The notes: generated by a model from the sequence alone, not told the origin. Numbered from the stretch's first letter, positions 6,934 to 14,094 are shown. The stretch: DNA of 14,192 nucleotides from an uncultured Collinsella sp. (GCA_900544385.1 UQVD01000054.1:1-14192), one strand, 5' to 3'. Made by a program: numbers and translations.

Positions 6934-7842
6934 ATGATCAAACTTGTGCTGACCGATATGGACGATACGCTGATTCCAGCCGGGCATGAAGGCGCCAGCG
7001 ACTACGCCATTGAGGGTATTCATGCCATGCAGGCGGCGGGTCTGCACTTTGGGCCGGTTTCGGGTCGTCAGCCGTCCGCGATGGGCTGGATGTTCAAAAA
7101 CCGTTCCGAGTGTTTTTCGACCGGTGCGTTCTGTAACGGCCAGGTGATGTTTGTCGACGGCGAAGTAGTCGCTTCGCGCGCAATCGACAACGATGCTCTG
7201 ATACGTTTGGCTGACTATCTGGAGCAAGAAACCGACGATACATTTCTAAAAGTCTACAGCCTGGGTGACGACTTTTGGGATAACGATGCCTACTGCGTGA
7301 CGAGCGATCCCGAGCGCGTTCGTCGCGCCATGGAGTCGGGCGGTAATGCGTGGCTCAAAGGCGAAGAGGCCCCGTGCCGTCCTGTTGTCGATGGCGCGCC
7401 GGTGTTTAAGGCGAATATCTGGAGTGCCCGTTCGCGTGAGGAGCTCGCGGAGCTACGCGAGCGCGTTGCCGTTGAGGTACCGGAACTTTCGCTTGTGTTT
7501 CCCAACAACCGAGTGCGCCTGTTCGACATCCTTCCGGATGGTTGGGACAAGGGCTGCGCTGCGCTGGAGCTGGCGCGCGCCTTGGGCCTGACGCCCGACG
7601 AGGTGGCTGTATTTGGCGATTCCGATAACGACCTGCCCATGATCGATGCCGTTCCCAACTCCGTTGCAGTCGCCAATGCCAACGAGGCCGTCACTGCTGC
7701 CGCGCGCTGGCATATCGGCGCTGCGGCAGACGATGCGGTTGCCGGGGCTCTGCATCAGATTGCCGCCTGCGCCGCGACGGGGGAGATGCCGCCGTTTATA
7801 CGTCAGATGGATGCGGTGGGTTCGGGTATCGCGGACGTCTAG
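6934..7842 (+). CDS. HAD-IIB (Cof-type) phosphatase
   Basis: A cytoplasmic phosphatase of the haloacid dehalogenase superfamily, Cof/YidA subgroup, which usually hydrolyses sugar phosphates or similar small phosphoesters with magnesium. It has 302 residues. Motif I is DMDDT (Asp8 nucleophile, Asp10 acid/base), motif II is Ser43 in PVSGR, motif III is Lys206 in WDKG, and motif IV is GDSDNDLPM (228-236). The C2-type cap lies between motifs II and III. All catalytic residues are present. The ribosome binding site is GGGGGA (6924-6929). The LysR gene follows after 10 bases, so the two are probably cotranscribed. The substrate cannot be told from sequence. Confidence 0.93.
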   Translation: MIKLVLTDMDDTLIPAGHEGASDYAIEGIHAMQAAGLHFGPVSGRQPSAMGWMFKNRSECFSTGAFCNGQVMFVDGEVVASRAIDNDALIRLADYLEQETDDTFLKVYSLGDDFWDNDAYCVTSDPERVRRAMESGGNAWLKGEEAPCRPVVDGAPVFKANIWSARSREELAELRERVAVEVPELSLVFPNNRVRLFDILPDGWDKGCAALELARALGLTPDEVAVFGDSDNDLPMIDAVPNSVAVANANEAVTAAARWHIGAAADDAVAGALHQIAACAATGEMPPFIRQMDAVGSGIADV

Positions 7843-7852
7843 GGAGGCCATC

Positions 7853-8749
7853 ATGAAGCTCCAGCAGCTCAGATATGTCGTCAAAGTTGCCGAATGCGGC
7901 AGCATCACCGAGGCCTCGCGCCGTCTCTTTGTGTCGCAGCCTTCGATTACCGCATCGATTCGCGATCTCGAAAACGAGATGGGCGTGCACATCTTTGAGC
8001 GCACTAACAAGGGCGTCGTTGTGTCCGAGGAAGGTGAGACCTTCTTGGGCTATGCGCGCCAGGTACTCGACCAGGCCGACCTGCTCGAGGGCAAGTACAA
8101 GGGCGCATCCGAGCAGGTGCCGCACTTTAGTGTGAGCTGCCAGCATTATTCCTTTGCCGTTAACGCGTTTGTTGACGTGATTCGTGAGTTCGATGCCGCG
8201 CGTTACGACTTTACCCTGCGCGAGGAGCAAACCCACGAGATTATCGAGGATGTCGCGCACATGAAAAGCGAGCTGGGCATCCTATATCTGTCCGAGCACA
8301 ACCGCGAGGTCATCGAGCGCATGCTGGTGGCCAACGAGCTCGTGTTCGAAGGACTCTTCTGCGCCACGCCGCATGTCTTCGTCTGCGCCGACCATCCGCT
8401 GGCGGACCGCTCCAGCGTGACGCTCGAGGATCTGGAAGACTACCCGTTCCTGTCCTACGAGCAGGGCAGCTACAACTCGTTTTACTATTCCGAGGAGCTG
8501 ACCTCGACGTTCGAGCGTCGCAAAAATATCCGCGTGCGCGACCGTGCGACGTTGTTCAATTTGGCCATGGGCCTCAACGGCTACACGGTATGCTCGGGCG
8601 TGATCAGCCACGAGCTCAACGGCCCCGGCATTATCTCGATTCCGCTCGACGTGGACGAGTACATGGAGATTGGCATCATCACGCGCAAGAACACGACGCT
8701 TACGCGCTACGGTCGGGCCTATATCGACGCGATTCGTCAGCATATCTAG
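7853..8749 (+). CDS. LysR-type transcriptional regulator
   Basis: A 298-residue LysR-type regulator. The N-terminal winged helix-turn-helix covers roughly residues 1-65 (MKLQQLRYVVKVAECGSITE, then ASRRLFVSQPSITASIRDLE and FERTNKGVVVSEEG). The rest is a two-lobed effector-binding domain starting near HFSVSCQHY. The start at 7853 follows GGGAGG directly and begins with the family's typical first residues. An in-frame upstream ATG at 7646 lies inside the HAD gene and is rejected. A MET-box-like inverted repeat lies between this gene and the downstream MetE-like gene. This suggests a methionine or sulfur regulator of the MtaR/CmbR/MetR type, but ligand and target are inferred from position. Confidence 0.93.
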   Translation: MKLQQLRYVVKVAECGSITEASRRLFVSQPSITASIRDLENEMGVHIFERTNKGVVVSEEGETFLGYARQVLDQADLLEGKYKGASEQVPHFSVSCQHYSFAVNAFVDVIREFDAARYDFTLREEQTHEIIEDVAHMKSELGILYLSEHNREVIERMLVANELVFEGLFCATPHVFVCADHPLADRSSVTLEDLEDYPFLSYEQGSYNSFYYSEELTSTFERRKNIRVRDRATLFNLAMGLNGYTVCSGVISHELNGPGIISIPLDVDEYMEIGIITRKNTTLTRYGRAYIDAIRQHI

Positions 8750-8795
8750 GCTGCTGTGCTCCGCACGGTTCAAGTCTCTTTATGACAGTCCAGAC

Positions 8796-8818
8796 TGATA
8801 TAGGAAACATCTATATCA
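8796..8818. promoter_or_regulatory. MET-box-like LysR operator
   Basis: TGATATAG (8796-8803), seven bases, then CTATATCA (8811-8818) is a perfect 8-bp inverted repeat. Its 17-bp core TATAG-N7-CTATA has the arms and spacing of the MET-box bound by the LysR protein MtaR in lactic acid bacteria. Its centre (8807) is about 66 bases upstream of the predicted start of transcription, the usual LysR recognition position. Confidence 0.6.
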
Positions 8819-8837
8819 AACTGTTATAAACGTATAT

Positions 8838-8866
8838 TTTACGATGGTCATATGAGCGCTCATACT
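8838..8866 (+). promoter_or_regulatory. probable promoter of the MetE-like gene with overlapping palindrome
   Basis: TTTACG (8838-8843), a 17-base spacer and CATACT (8861-8866) give 4/6 matches each to -35 and -10, consistent with a promoter needing an activator. TATGAGCGCTCATA (8851-8864) is a perfect 14-bp palindrome covering the end of the spacer and most of the -10 box. It could be a second regulator site. Confidence 0.5.
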
Positions 8867-8904
8867 CTGTCCCAGTAAAGCAACCAATGCAAAGGGAGAT
8901 ATCT

Positions 8905-10038
8905 ATGAGCACTTCGATTCAACCGAACGCGCCGTTTCGCGCCGATATCGTCGGCAGCTTTCTTCGTCCGCAGGCTGTAAAGGACGCCCGTGCCGACTAT
9001 GTCGCGGGTAAACTCGACGCTTCCGGCCTTAAGGCCGTCGAGGACGATGCCATTCGCGATTTGGTGGCCAAGCAGAAGGCCGCCGGCCTGCAGGTGATCA
9101 CCGATGGCGAGTTCCGCCGCAGCTACTGGCACCTCGATTTTATGTGGGGCCTTAACGGCATTGAGCGCCGCACCTCACGCACGGGTTATATGTTCCATGA
9201 CGAGGAGACGACGGCCGACACCGCCGTGGTTACCGGTCCCATTAGCGGCGAGAACCACCCGTTCGTCGAGCATTTTAAGTTCGTCAAGGCGCTTGAGGAG
9301 GAGGGCCAGGTCGCACGCCAGACCATTCCGGCGCCGATCCAGACGTTCTCTGAGGTCACGCTCGATCGCTGCGATGGCCAGCAGGAGAGCCTGCGTGCCG
9401 TCTATAAGACCGACGAGGAACTTGCCGACGCCATTGCAGCCGCTTATCGCACGGTGATCGCCGACCTGTACGCAGCAGGCTGCCGCAACATCCAGTTTGA
9501 TGACTGCACCTGGGGCATCTACTGCGATACCGATTTTGTCGCCAAAACCGGCATGAGCCCGGTCGACCTGCAAAAGGTAAGCGAGCTGGGCGTGGCGCTC
9601 AACAACGCCGCCATCGAGGGCAAGCCCGACGACCTGGTCATTAACACGCACGTGTGCCGCGGCAACTATCACTCCACCTATGCTTTTGAGGGCGGCTACG
9701 ACCCTATCGCTCCGTACCTGTTTGCGCGTGAGAACGTCGACGCGTTCTACCTTGAGTTCGATACGCCACGCGCCGGTGGCTTTGAGCCGCTCAAGTACGT
9801 TGCTCCCGGCAAGAAGGTCGTGCTGGGCCTGGTGACCACCAAGGCGGCTGAGCTTGAGGACGAGGACGTTATCGTCGAACGTATCCACGAGGCCGCAAAG
9901 TATGTGTCGCTCGAGAATCTGTACCTGTCGCCCCAGTGCGGCTTTGCCAGCTGCGAGATTGGCAACAAGCTGACCGAGGATGAGCAATGGGCAAAGATCG
10001 CGCTGGTCAAGCGCATTGCCGAGCGTGTTTGGAAGTAG
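8905..10038 (+). CDS. MetE-like cobalamin-independent methionine synthase (YxjG/YxjH type)
   Basis: A 377-residue protein matching the C-terminal catalytic half of MetE, like Bacillus subtilis YxjG/YxjH. It would transfer a methyl group to homocysteine (or a similar thiol) using zinc. The four zinc ligands of MetE have counterparts: His249 and Cys251 in THVCRGN, Glu284 in FYLEFDTPRAGG and Cys345 in LSPQCGFAS. QFDDCTW (197-203) also matches the family core. The N-terminal half of full MetE is absent, so the methyl donor may differ from methyltetrahydrofolate triglutamate. The start at 8905 follows AAAGGGAG; the ATG at 8887 would place that site inside the coding region. Expression is probably controlled by the upstream LysR gene product through the repeat at 8796-8818. 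Confidence 0.92.
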   Translation: MSTSIQPNAPFRADIVGSFLRPQAVKDARADYVAGKLDASGLKAVEDDAIRDLVAKQKAAGLQVITDGEFRRSYWHLDFMWGLNGIERRTSRTGYMFHDEETTADTAVVTGPISGENHPFVEHFKFVKALEEEGQVARQTIPAPIQTFSEVTLDRCDGQQESLRAVYKTDEELADAIAAAYRTVIADLYAAGCRNIQFDDCTWGIYCDTDFVAKTGMSPVDLQKVSELGVALNNAAIEGKPDDLVINTHVCRGNYHSTYAFEGGYDPIAPYLFARENVDAFYLEFDTPRAGGFEPLKYVAPGKKVVLGLVTTKAAELEDEDVIVERIHEAAKYVSLENLYLSPQCGFASCEIGNKLTEDEQWAKIALVKRIAERVWK

Positions 10039-10161
10039 CGCTACCGTTCACAGGTGACGGCGCGTGCGAGACATGGCGTATCACGTACAGTGGTTCGGAT
10101 CGTATCGTTCGGGCAGGTTATTCGATATGCCTGATCGCCCTTCCATCATGAAAGGACTTTC

Positions 10162-10344
10162 ATGTCCCAATCCTCGACGCCCGCCGTCACCGATGCCATC
10201 TACGATGCATCGTCGCTCGGCCGCCCGCGCATGTTCCCGCTCGGCCTACATATGCGCGTGGACGCCATTTTTAATGCGTCAGTATCCAGTGGATGCCGCG
10301 CGCCATGCGCAGGTCAGTTTGGGCAAAGTGATTGCCGGGGTTGA
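10162..10344 (+). pseudogene. 5' fragment of an unrecognised gene, broken at about 10275
   Basis: The ATG at 10162 follows GAAAGGA and opens a frame MSQSSTPAVTDAIYDASSLG and onward through RPRMFPLGLHMRVDAIFN. Its first 38 codons use the GC-rich third positions typical of the neighbours. After about 10275 the frame enters the end of the convergent esterase gene (10271), the codons lose that bias, and a TGA follows at 10342. The tail (rich in Cys and Gly) looks like noise. I read this as the start of a gene that lost its body in a rearrangement or insertion, not a complete 60-residue protein. It lies 123 bases after the MetE-like gene with no terminator seen between, so it may have been in that operon. 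I do not recognise the family. Confidence 0.55.
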
Positions 10345-10984
10345 GCTCCAGCGTTGTTGGAATGTCACGCTCGATAAGCAACTCTTCCATCGCGTGCGTA
10401 TCGTCGAGTACGTGCCGCATCATGCGGTTGGGCGTCTTGGTTTCCTTTTTACCGAGCGACAGATAGGCGGCGTCGGGCGTAGCTGTCATCGTGCGCTCGC
10501 GCGCGTAGTCGATAAAGCCAGGGAACCACAGCGACCCCGATGCACTCGCTGCGCGCTCAAAGACATCTGTTTGCCAAAGTGCCCACAGTGCAAAAAGACC
10601 CGCCAACGAGTAGCCGGCAACGCCGCGCCAGGCAGGCGGTTGCGGGAGCGATGATTCGGCCTGGGGGATTATCTGCTTCAACAACTCGTCAAGAAAACCA
10701 GCAGCCTGTCCGCCAAAGGGCTCGGCATCTCGTATAGTTCCGTCGCATGCCCAGGGGCTCAGCTCGCGATTCCAATCGAGCCCTCCAATGGCGACAAGGG
10801 TAAACGGCGGGCAGTCGAGCTCTCGGCAGCGCTCGTAGACTTCACTACCGTCGCCCATGACAACGGGGAGGTAGATGACGGGCGCGCCCTCCGCACACTC
10901 TGAATAAACGGTTATCTGCTTATGATGCGCTTCCAAGGCAGGCTTCTCTCGGTGTTGTGATATTGACAGCCTCAATTGTCGCAC
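10271..10984 (-). CDS. alpha/beta-hydrolase, esterase D / IroE-like
   Basis: A predicted serine esterase of the putative-esterase (PF00756-like) family, which includes S-formylglutathione hydrolase and siderophore esterases. At most 237 residues. The nucleophile elbow GYSLAG and a C-terminal histidine in NPGNHF fit the family, and the early block VIYLPVVMGDG fits the oxyanion region. There is no signal peptide, so it is likely cytoplasmic. The start is uncertain: GTG at 10984 has no ribosome binding site, and a TTG at 10936 (reading LEAHHKQITVYS) is an alternative that begins closer to the first conserved strand. The stop at 10271 sits at the breakpoint of the truncated plus-strand gene. It stands alone on this strand, downstream of the permease terminator. 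The substrate is unknown. Confidence 0.8.
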   Translation of the reverse strand: MRQLRLSISQHREKPALEAHHKQITVYSECAEGAPVIYLPVVMGDGSEVYERCRELDCPPFTLVAIGGLDWNRELSPWACDGTIRDAEPFGGQAAGFLDELLKQIIPQAESSLPQPPAWRGVAGYSLAGLFALWALWQTDVFERAASASGSLWFPGFIDYARERTMTATPDAAYLSLGKKETKTPNRMMRHVLDDTHAMEELLIERDIPTTLELNPGNHFAQTDLRMARGIHWILTH

Positions 10985-11005
10985 GCTGGCACGGGGGCAG
11001 ACGCT

Positions 11006-11046
11006 AAAAGAAAGGCGCGGAGCCGCTCGATGCGACTCCGCGCCTT
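11006..11046 (-). terminator. intrinsic terminator of the permease gene
   Basis: AAGGCGCGGAG (11012-11022) and CTCCGCGCCTT (11036-11046) form a perfect 11-bp stem with a 13-base loop, 28 bases after the permease stop on the minus strand. The minus strand continues T-rich (TTTCTTTTAG, to 11006). The plus strand is also T-rich after the stem, so it may work in both directions. Confidence 0.88.
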
Positions 11047-11073
11047 GTTGTTTTGCTTTAGCAGACTATGCCG

Positions 11074-12384
11074 TTACGCCACGAAGAAGTAGACGAGGAA
11101 GGCGAGGGCTGCGATCCACATGAGCGGCTTGATCTTGGAGGCCTCGCCCTTAAAGAGCGCGACGACCACGTAGGCGATAAAGCCCAGGCCAATGCCGGCA
11201 GAGATGGAGTAGGTGAAGGGCACGCCGGCGACAATCATGAACGCCGGGAAACCCTGCGACACGTCGGACCAGTCGATCTCGGAGGCCTCGCTCATCATGA
11301 GGTAGCCGACGTAGACCAGAGCACCGCAGGTGGCGGCGCTGGAAACGATGGTGACGATGGGGGAGAAGAACGCGGCGAGAATGAACAGCACGCCGGTGGT
11401 GACGGAGGTGAGACCCGTGCGGCCACCGTCGGCAGCGCCAGAGGTGGACTCGACGAAGGTGGTGATGGAGGAGACGCCCATGAAACCGCCCACAGCAGCG
11501 GCGGCGGAGTCGACGATCAAGATCTCCTTGATATTCTCGACGTTGCCGTCGTCGGTGAGGAACTCGCCCTGCTTGGCCACGGCCATCGCGGTGCCCATGG
11601 TGTCGAAGAAGTCACTCATGAGCAGCGAGAACGAGATGACGAGGAGCGCGGGGTCGGTAAGGACCTTGACGATGGCGGGCACGCCGCCGGCGTCGGCGAT
11701 AGGGCCACCGATGCTCGAGAAGTCGAGCGGGGCGATGATACCGGTCGGAGCCTGGGTCACACCTAGGGGGATACCGGCGATGACGGCGACGACGATGCCG
11801 ATGAGCAGCGAGCCGGGGACGTTGCGGCAGGCGAGGGCGACTGTCACCAGGATGGAGATGATGCCGACGATGAAGGTGGGGGAGGTGATGTCGCCCAGAC
11901 CGACGAGTGTACCGGCGCCAGCGGTGATAATGCCGGCATCGCACAGGCCAATCATGGCGATGAACAGGCCCAGACCCACCGAGATGGCGTGACGCAGGAC
12001 AACCGGGATGGCGTCCATGATGGCCTCGCGCAGGCCACAAAGCACGAGCAGCAAGATGACGACGCCCTCAAGGAAGATGACGCTCATGGCCACGTGCCAG
12101 TCACCGCCGCAGACGGTGGTGGCGATTCCAGCGATCATCGCGTTAACGCCTAAGCCCGACGCGCAGGCGAGCGGGCGGTTGGCGAAGATGCCCATGCAGA
12201 TGGTCATGATGCCGGCGCCCAGGCAGGTGGCGCAGGCGAGCGCTCCCGCATCGATGCCAGCGCCCGAGAGCACCGCGGGGTTGACGGCGATGATGTAGGC
12301 CATCGCCAGGAATGTTGTCAGTCCAGCGCGAAGTTCGGTCCCGATTGTGGACTTGCGCTCGCTGACGTGAAACAGTTCGTCCAT
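11074..12384 (-). CDS. AzgA/PbuG-type NCS2 purine permease
   Basis: An integral membrane transporter for nucleobases such as adenine, guanine or hypoxanthine, driven by proton symport, of the AzgA-like branch of NCS2. It has 436 residues with about 12-14 hydrophobic segments. Signature stretches are LTTFLAMAYIIAVNP near the N-terminus, the substrate-site loop SDFFDTMGT, and ESTSGAADGGRTGLTSV. The start at 12384 (MDELFHVSERKSTIG) follows AAGGAAAGG. The in-frame ATG at 12441 would add 19 residues upstream of that site and is rejected. A small inverted repeat (TCGGCC 12402-12407, GGCCGA 12417-12422) lies just before the ribosome binding site. I could not find the conserved core of a purine riboswitch in the leader. 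Divergent from the deformylase-like gene. Confidence 0.93.
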   Translation of the reverse strand: MDELFHVSERKSTIGTELRAGLTTFLAMAYIIAVNPAVLSGAGIDAGALACATCLGAGIMTICMGIFANRPLACASGLGVNAMIAGIATTVCGGDWHVAMSVIFLEGVVILLLVLCGLREAIMDAIPVVLRHAISVGLGLFIAMIGLCDAGIITAGAGTLVGLGDITSPTFIVGIISILVTVALACRNVPGSLLIGIVVAVIAGIPLGVTQAPTGIIAPLDFSSIGGPIADAGGVPAIVKVLTDPALLVISFSLLMSDFFDTMGTAMAVAKQGEFLTDDGNVENIKEILIVDSAAAAVGGFMGVSSITTFVESTSGAADGGRTGLTSVTTGVLFILAAFFSPIVTIVSSAATCGALVYVGYLMMSEASEIDWSDVSQGFPAFMIVAGVPFTYSISAGIGLGFIAYVVVALFKGEASKIKPLMWIAALAFLVYFFVA

Positions 12385-12538
12385 GCATACCCTTTCCTTG
12401 TTCGGCCCCGAGTTTAGGCCGATTGACACGAACCAACCCACTATATCGCCTTTGTGAAGTTGGTGTTCCTCGCATGTTGATGTTCGGCGGTTTGTAACGG
12501 ACGGGCGGTATCTTTCGCATGAAATTGTGTAGGTACCG

Positions 12539-12557
12539 TATACTTAAGCGGTTACAA
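12539..12557 (+). promoter_or_regulatory. candidate promoter of the deformylase-like gene
   Basis: TATACT (12539-12544) is followed six bases later by GTTACAA (12551-12557), where transcription would begin, 20 bases before the ATG at 12578. The -35 is weak (TTCGCA at 12514-12519, 19-base spacer). It matches the element before the HAD gene. Confidence 0.4.
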
Positions 12558-12577
12558 CGACCCCTATGGAGGAACGT

Positions 12578-12997
12578 ATGATTAAAGAGCTCTGCCGCGA
12601 CGAGGCTATCCTGTCCCAGCGTTGCGAGGTTGCGACCGTCGAGGACGAGTCGGTTGCTCAGGACCTGATCGATACCATCAAGTCGCTCGACGATGCCGGC
12701 TGCTTGGCCGCCAACCAGATTGGCGTTACCAAGAAGGTCTGCGTCTATCTGGACGACGCCGGCGAGCCCCACGTGCTCTATAACCCCCGTCTGGTGTTTG
12801 GCCTGGGAGCCAGCAAGATGGAGGAGAGCTGCCTGACGCACGAGGAGGTCACCAAGTCCACGCGCTACATCAAGTGCAAGGTCGCCTTTGATCAGATCGT
12901 CGACGGCAAGATGAAGGAGTGCCGCCGCGACTACGCGGGCTTTGAGGCACAGATGATCCAGCACATGATTGACCACTGTCTAGGAAAGTTGGTCTAA
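12578..12997 (+). CDS. peptide deformylase-like protein lacking the catalytic Glu
   Basis: A 139-residue protein with the peptide deformylase fold, shorter than the usual 150-190. Motif 1 (GxGLAAxQ) appears as GCLAANQIG (41-49). Motif 2 (EGCLS) appears as ESCLT (83-87) with the metal-ligand Cys85. Motif 3 (QHExDH) appears as QHMIDH (128-133). The two metal-binding histidines, 129 and 133, are kept, but the glutamate that activates water is Met130. A standard deformylase without that Glu is expected to be inactive, so it may bind metal or formyl-peptides without cleaving them, or do something else. The start at 12578 follows GGAGGA; the ATG at 12566 overlaps that site. There are no frameshifts and codon use looks normal, so it appears maintained. 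A strong terminator follows. Confidence 0.85.
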   Translation: MIKELCRDEAILSQRCEVATVEDESVAQDLIDTIKSLDDAGCLAANQIGVTKKVCVYLDDAGEPHVLYNPRLVFGLGASKMEESCLTHEEVTKSTRYIKCKVAFDQIVDGKMKECRRDYAGFEAQMIQHMIDHCLGKLV

Positions 12998-12999
12998 GG

Positions 13000-13033
13000 G
13001 GACCAAAGCACCGCACTTCGTCTCTTTTGGTCC
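13000..13033 (+). other. alternative hairpin overlapping the terminator (possible antiterminator)
   Basis: GGACCAAA (13000-13007) and TTTGGTCC (13026-13033) are perfect 8-bp arms with an 18-base loop, starting two bases after the deformylase-like stop. The right arm shares 13029-13033 with the left arm of the following terminator, so the two cannot form together. It has no T-tract of its own. Confidence 0.5.
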
Positions 13034-13071
13034 GGGCGTGACATTGTTGTCATGTCCGGGCCTTTGTGTTT
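13029..13071 (+). terminator. intrinsic terminator after the deformylase-like gene
   Basis: Positions 13029-13043 pair with 13048-13062 in a 15-bp stem (12 Watson-Crick, 3 G-U) with a TTGT loop. The T-rich run TTTGTGTTT (13063-13071) follows. It lies 32 bases after the stop at 12997 and 58 bases before the bile salt hydrolase start. Confidence 0.88.
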
Positions 13072-13129
13072 AGCGCCTTTTTGTTTGGAGACAATAACCT
13101 TAGCGGGAACGTAAAGCTAGGAGGCGCTA
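13071..13129 (+). promoter_or_regulatory. possible RBS-masking helix in the bile salt hydrolase leader
   Basis: TAGCGCCTTTT (13071-13081) can pair along 11 bases with AGGAGGCGCTA (13119-13129), including two G-U pairs. This covers the whole AGGAGG and the A of the ATG at 13129, with a 37-base loop. No strong promoter is evident in the loop. Translational control is a hypothesis. Confidence 0.35.
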
Positions 13130-14094
13130 TGTGTACGAGCATTCGATTTACCGATAATTCTGGTCACATGTATCTAGGCCGCAACCTCGACTGGAGCTTT
13201 GACTACGGCCAACAGGTTCGCGTGATGCCGCGCGGGTTTCACGTTCCGTATTCGTTTATCGACGACGCGACAGCGGCACACGCGGTGATCGGTATGTGCA
13301 TCGATTACAAGAACTATCCCATGTTCTTCGATTGCGGTAACGATGCGGGTCTGGCTGTGGCGGGGCTAAACTTTCCCGGCTATGCCGAGTATGCCGAGGG
13401 TCCGGTTGATGGAAAGACCAATATCGCGGCCTATGAGTTCCCCCTATGGGTGGCAGCGACGTTCTCGACGGTCGATGAGGTCGAGGCCGCGCTGCGCGAC
13501 ACGGTGATTGTCGCCAAATCTGCCGGAGAGGGGCTGGGCGTGTCGCTGCTCCATTGGATTATCGGCGACAGCCAGCGCAGCATCGTGGTCGAGATGATGG
13601 CTGACGGCCTGCATGTATACGACGATCCGGTCGACACCCTTGCCAACCAGCCGACCTTCCCGTGGCACATGGAAAACCTGCGCACCTATATCACCGCCAC
13701 AAGCGATTTTCCGCAGACGGCGACATGGCGTGGTGCCGAGCTCAAGCCCTATGGAGCCGGTGCCGGCATGCGCGGCATTCCGGGCGATTGCTATTCGCCG
13801 AGCCGTTTTGTAAAGGCGGCGTACCTCAATGCCAATTACCCGCAAAAGGAGAGCGAGACCGAAAACGTCGTTCGCATGTTCCGCTCGCTCGAGGGCGTGG
13901 TGATGATTGAGGGGGCGTCCAGGATGGGCGATGGCAAGTTCGAGAAGACTATCTACACCGGATGCTTTAGCGCGTGCACGGGCAATTATTACTACGCGAT
14001 GTATGGGGATCCGTCGATTCGCTACGTGAGCCTGATGGATGCCGAGGGCGCGAGCCCCGATAGGCTCGTGGTTCCCGAGCCGCGCCGTTCGTAG
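13129..14094 (+). CDS. bsh: bile salt hydrolase (choloylglycine hydrolase)
   Basis: An Ntn-hydrolase of the choloylglycine hydrolase family that removes glycine or taurine from conjugated bile acids; penicillin V acylase is the main relative. It has 321 residues, a normal length. The nucleophile Cys2 directly follows the initiator Met, which must be removed. The family active-site residues all have counterparts: Cys2, Arg18 and Asp21 in GRNLDWS, Asn81 in AGLNFPG, Asn173 in LANQPTFPW and Arg226 in CYSPSRFVKA. There is no signal peptide, so it is intracellular as usual in Gram-positive bacteria. The start at 13129 follows AGGAGG; the ATG at 13066 would bury Cys2 and lies in the terminator. Either its own weak promoter or read-through past 13071 must drive it. 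Glycine versus taurine preference cannot be read safely here. Confidence 0.94.
   Translation: MCTSIRFTDNSGHMYLGRNLDWSFDYGQQVRVMPRGFHVPYSFIDDATAAHAVIGMCIDYKNYPMFFDCGNDAGLAVAGLNFPGYAEYAEGPVDGKTNIAAYEFPLWVAATFSTVDEVEAALRDTVIVAKSAGEGLGVSLLHWIIGDSQRSIVVEMMADGLHVYDDPVDTLANQPTFPWHMENLRTYITATSDFPQTATWRGAELKPYGAGAGMRGIPGDCYSPSRFVKAAYLNANYPQKESETENVVRMFRSLEGVVMIEGASRMGDGKFEKTIYTGCFSACTGNYYYAMYGDPSIRYVSLMDAEGASPDRLVVPEPRRS

Noticed and set aside
7646..7852. 69-residue N-terminal extension of the LysR protein
   Set aside because: It overlaps the HAD gene in another frame, has no LysR character, and a GGGAGG stands before the ATG at 7853.
8750..8904. SAM or cobalamin riboswitch upstream of the MetE-like gene
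   Set aside because: No aptamer core is recognisable in 155 bases; the DNA symmetry at 8796-8818 points to LysR control.
11068..11766. 232-residue plus-strand frame rich in Glu, Asp, Gly and His
   Set aside because: It is antisense to the permease; the odd composition comes from the complement of hydrophobic codons.
12385..12441. 19-residue extension of the permease
   Set aside because: It lies upstream of the ribosome binding site and is not part of the AzgA family N-terminus.
12385..12577. purine riboswitch upstream of the permease
   Set aside because: The conserved core and paired loops of the purine aptamer could not be found in the 193-base region.
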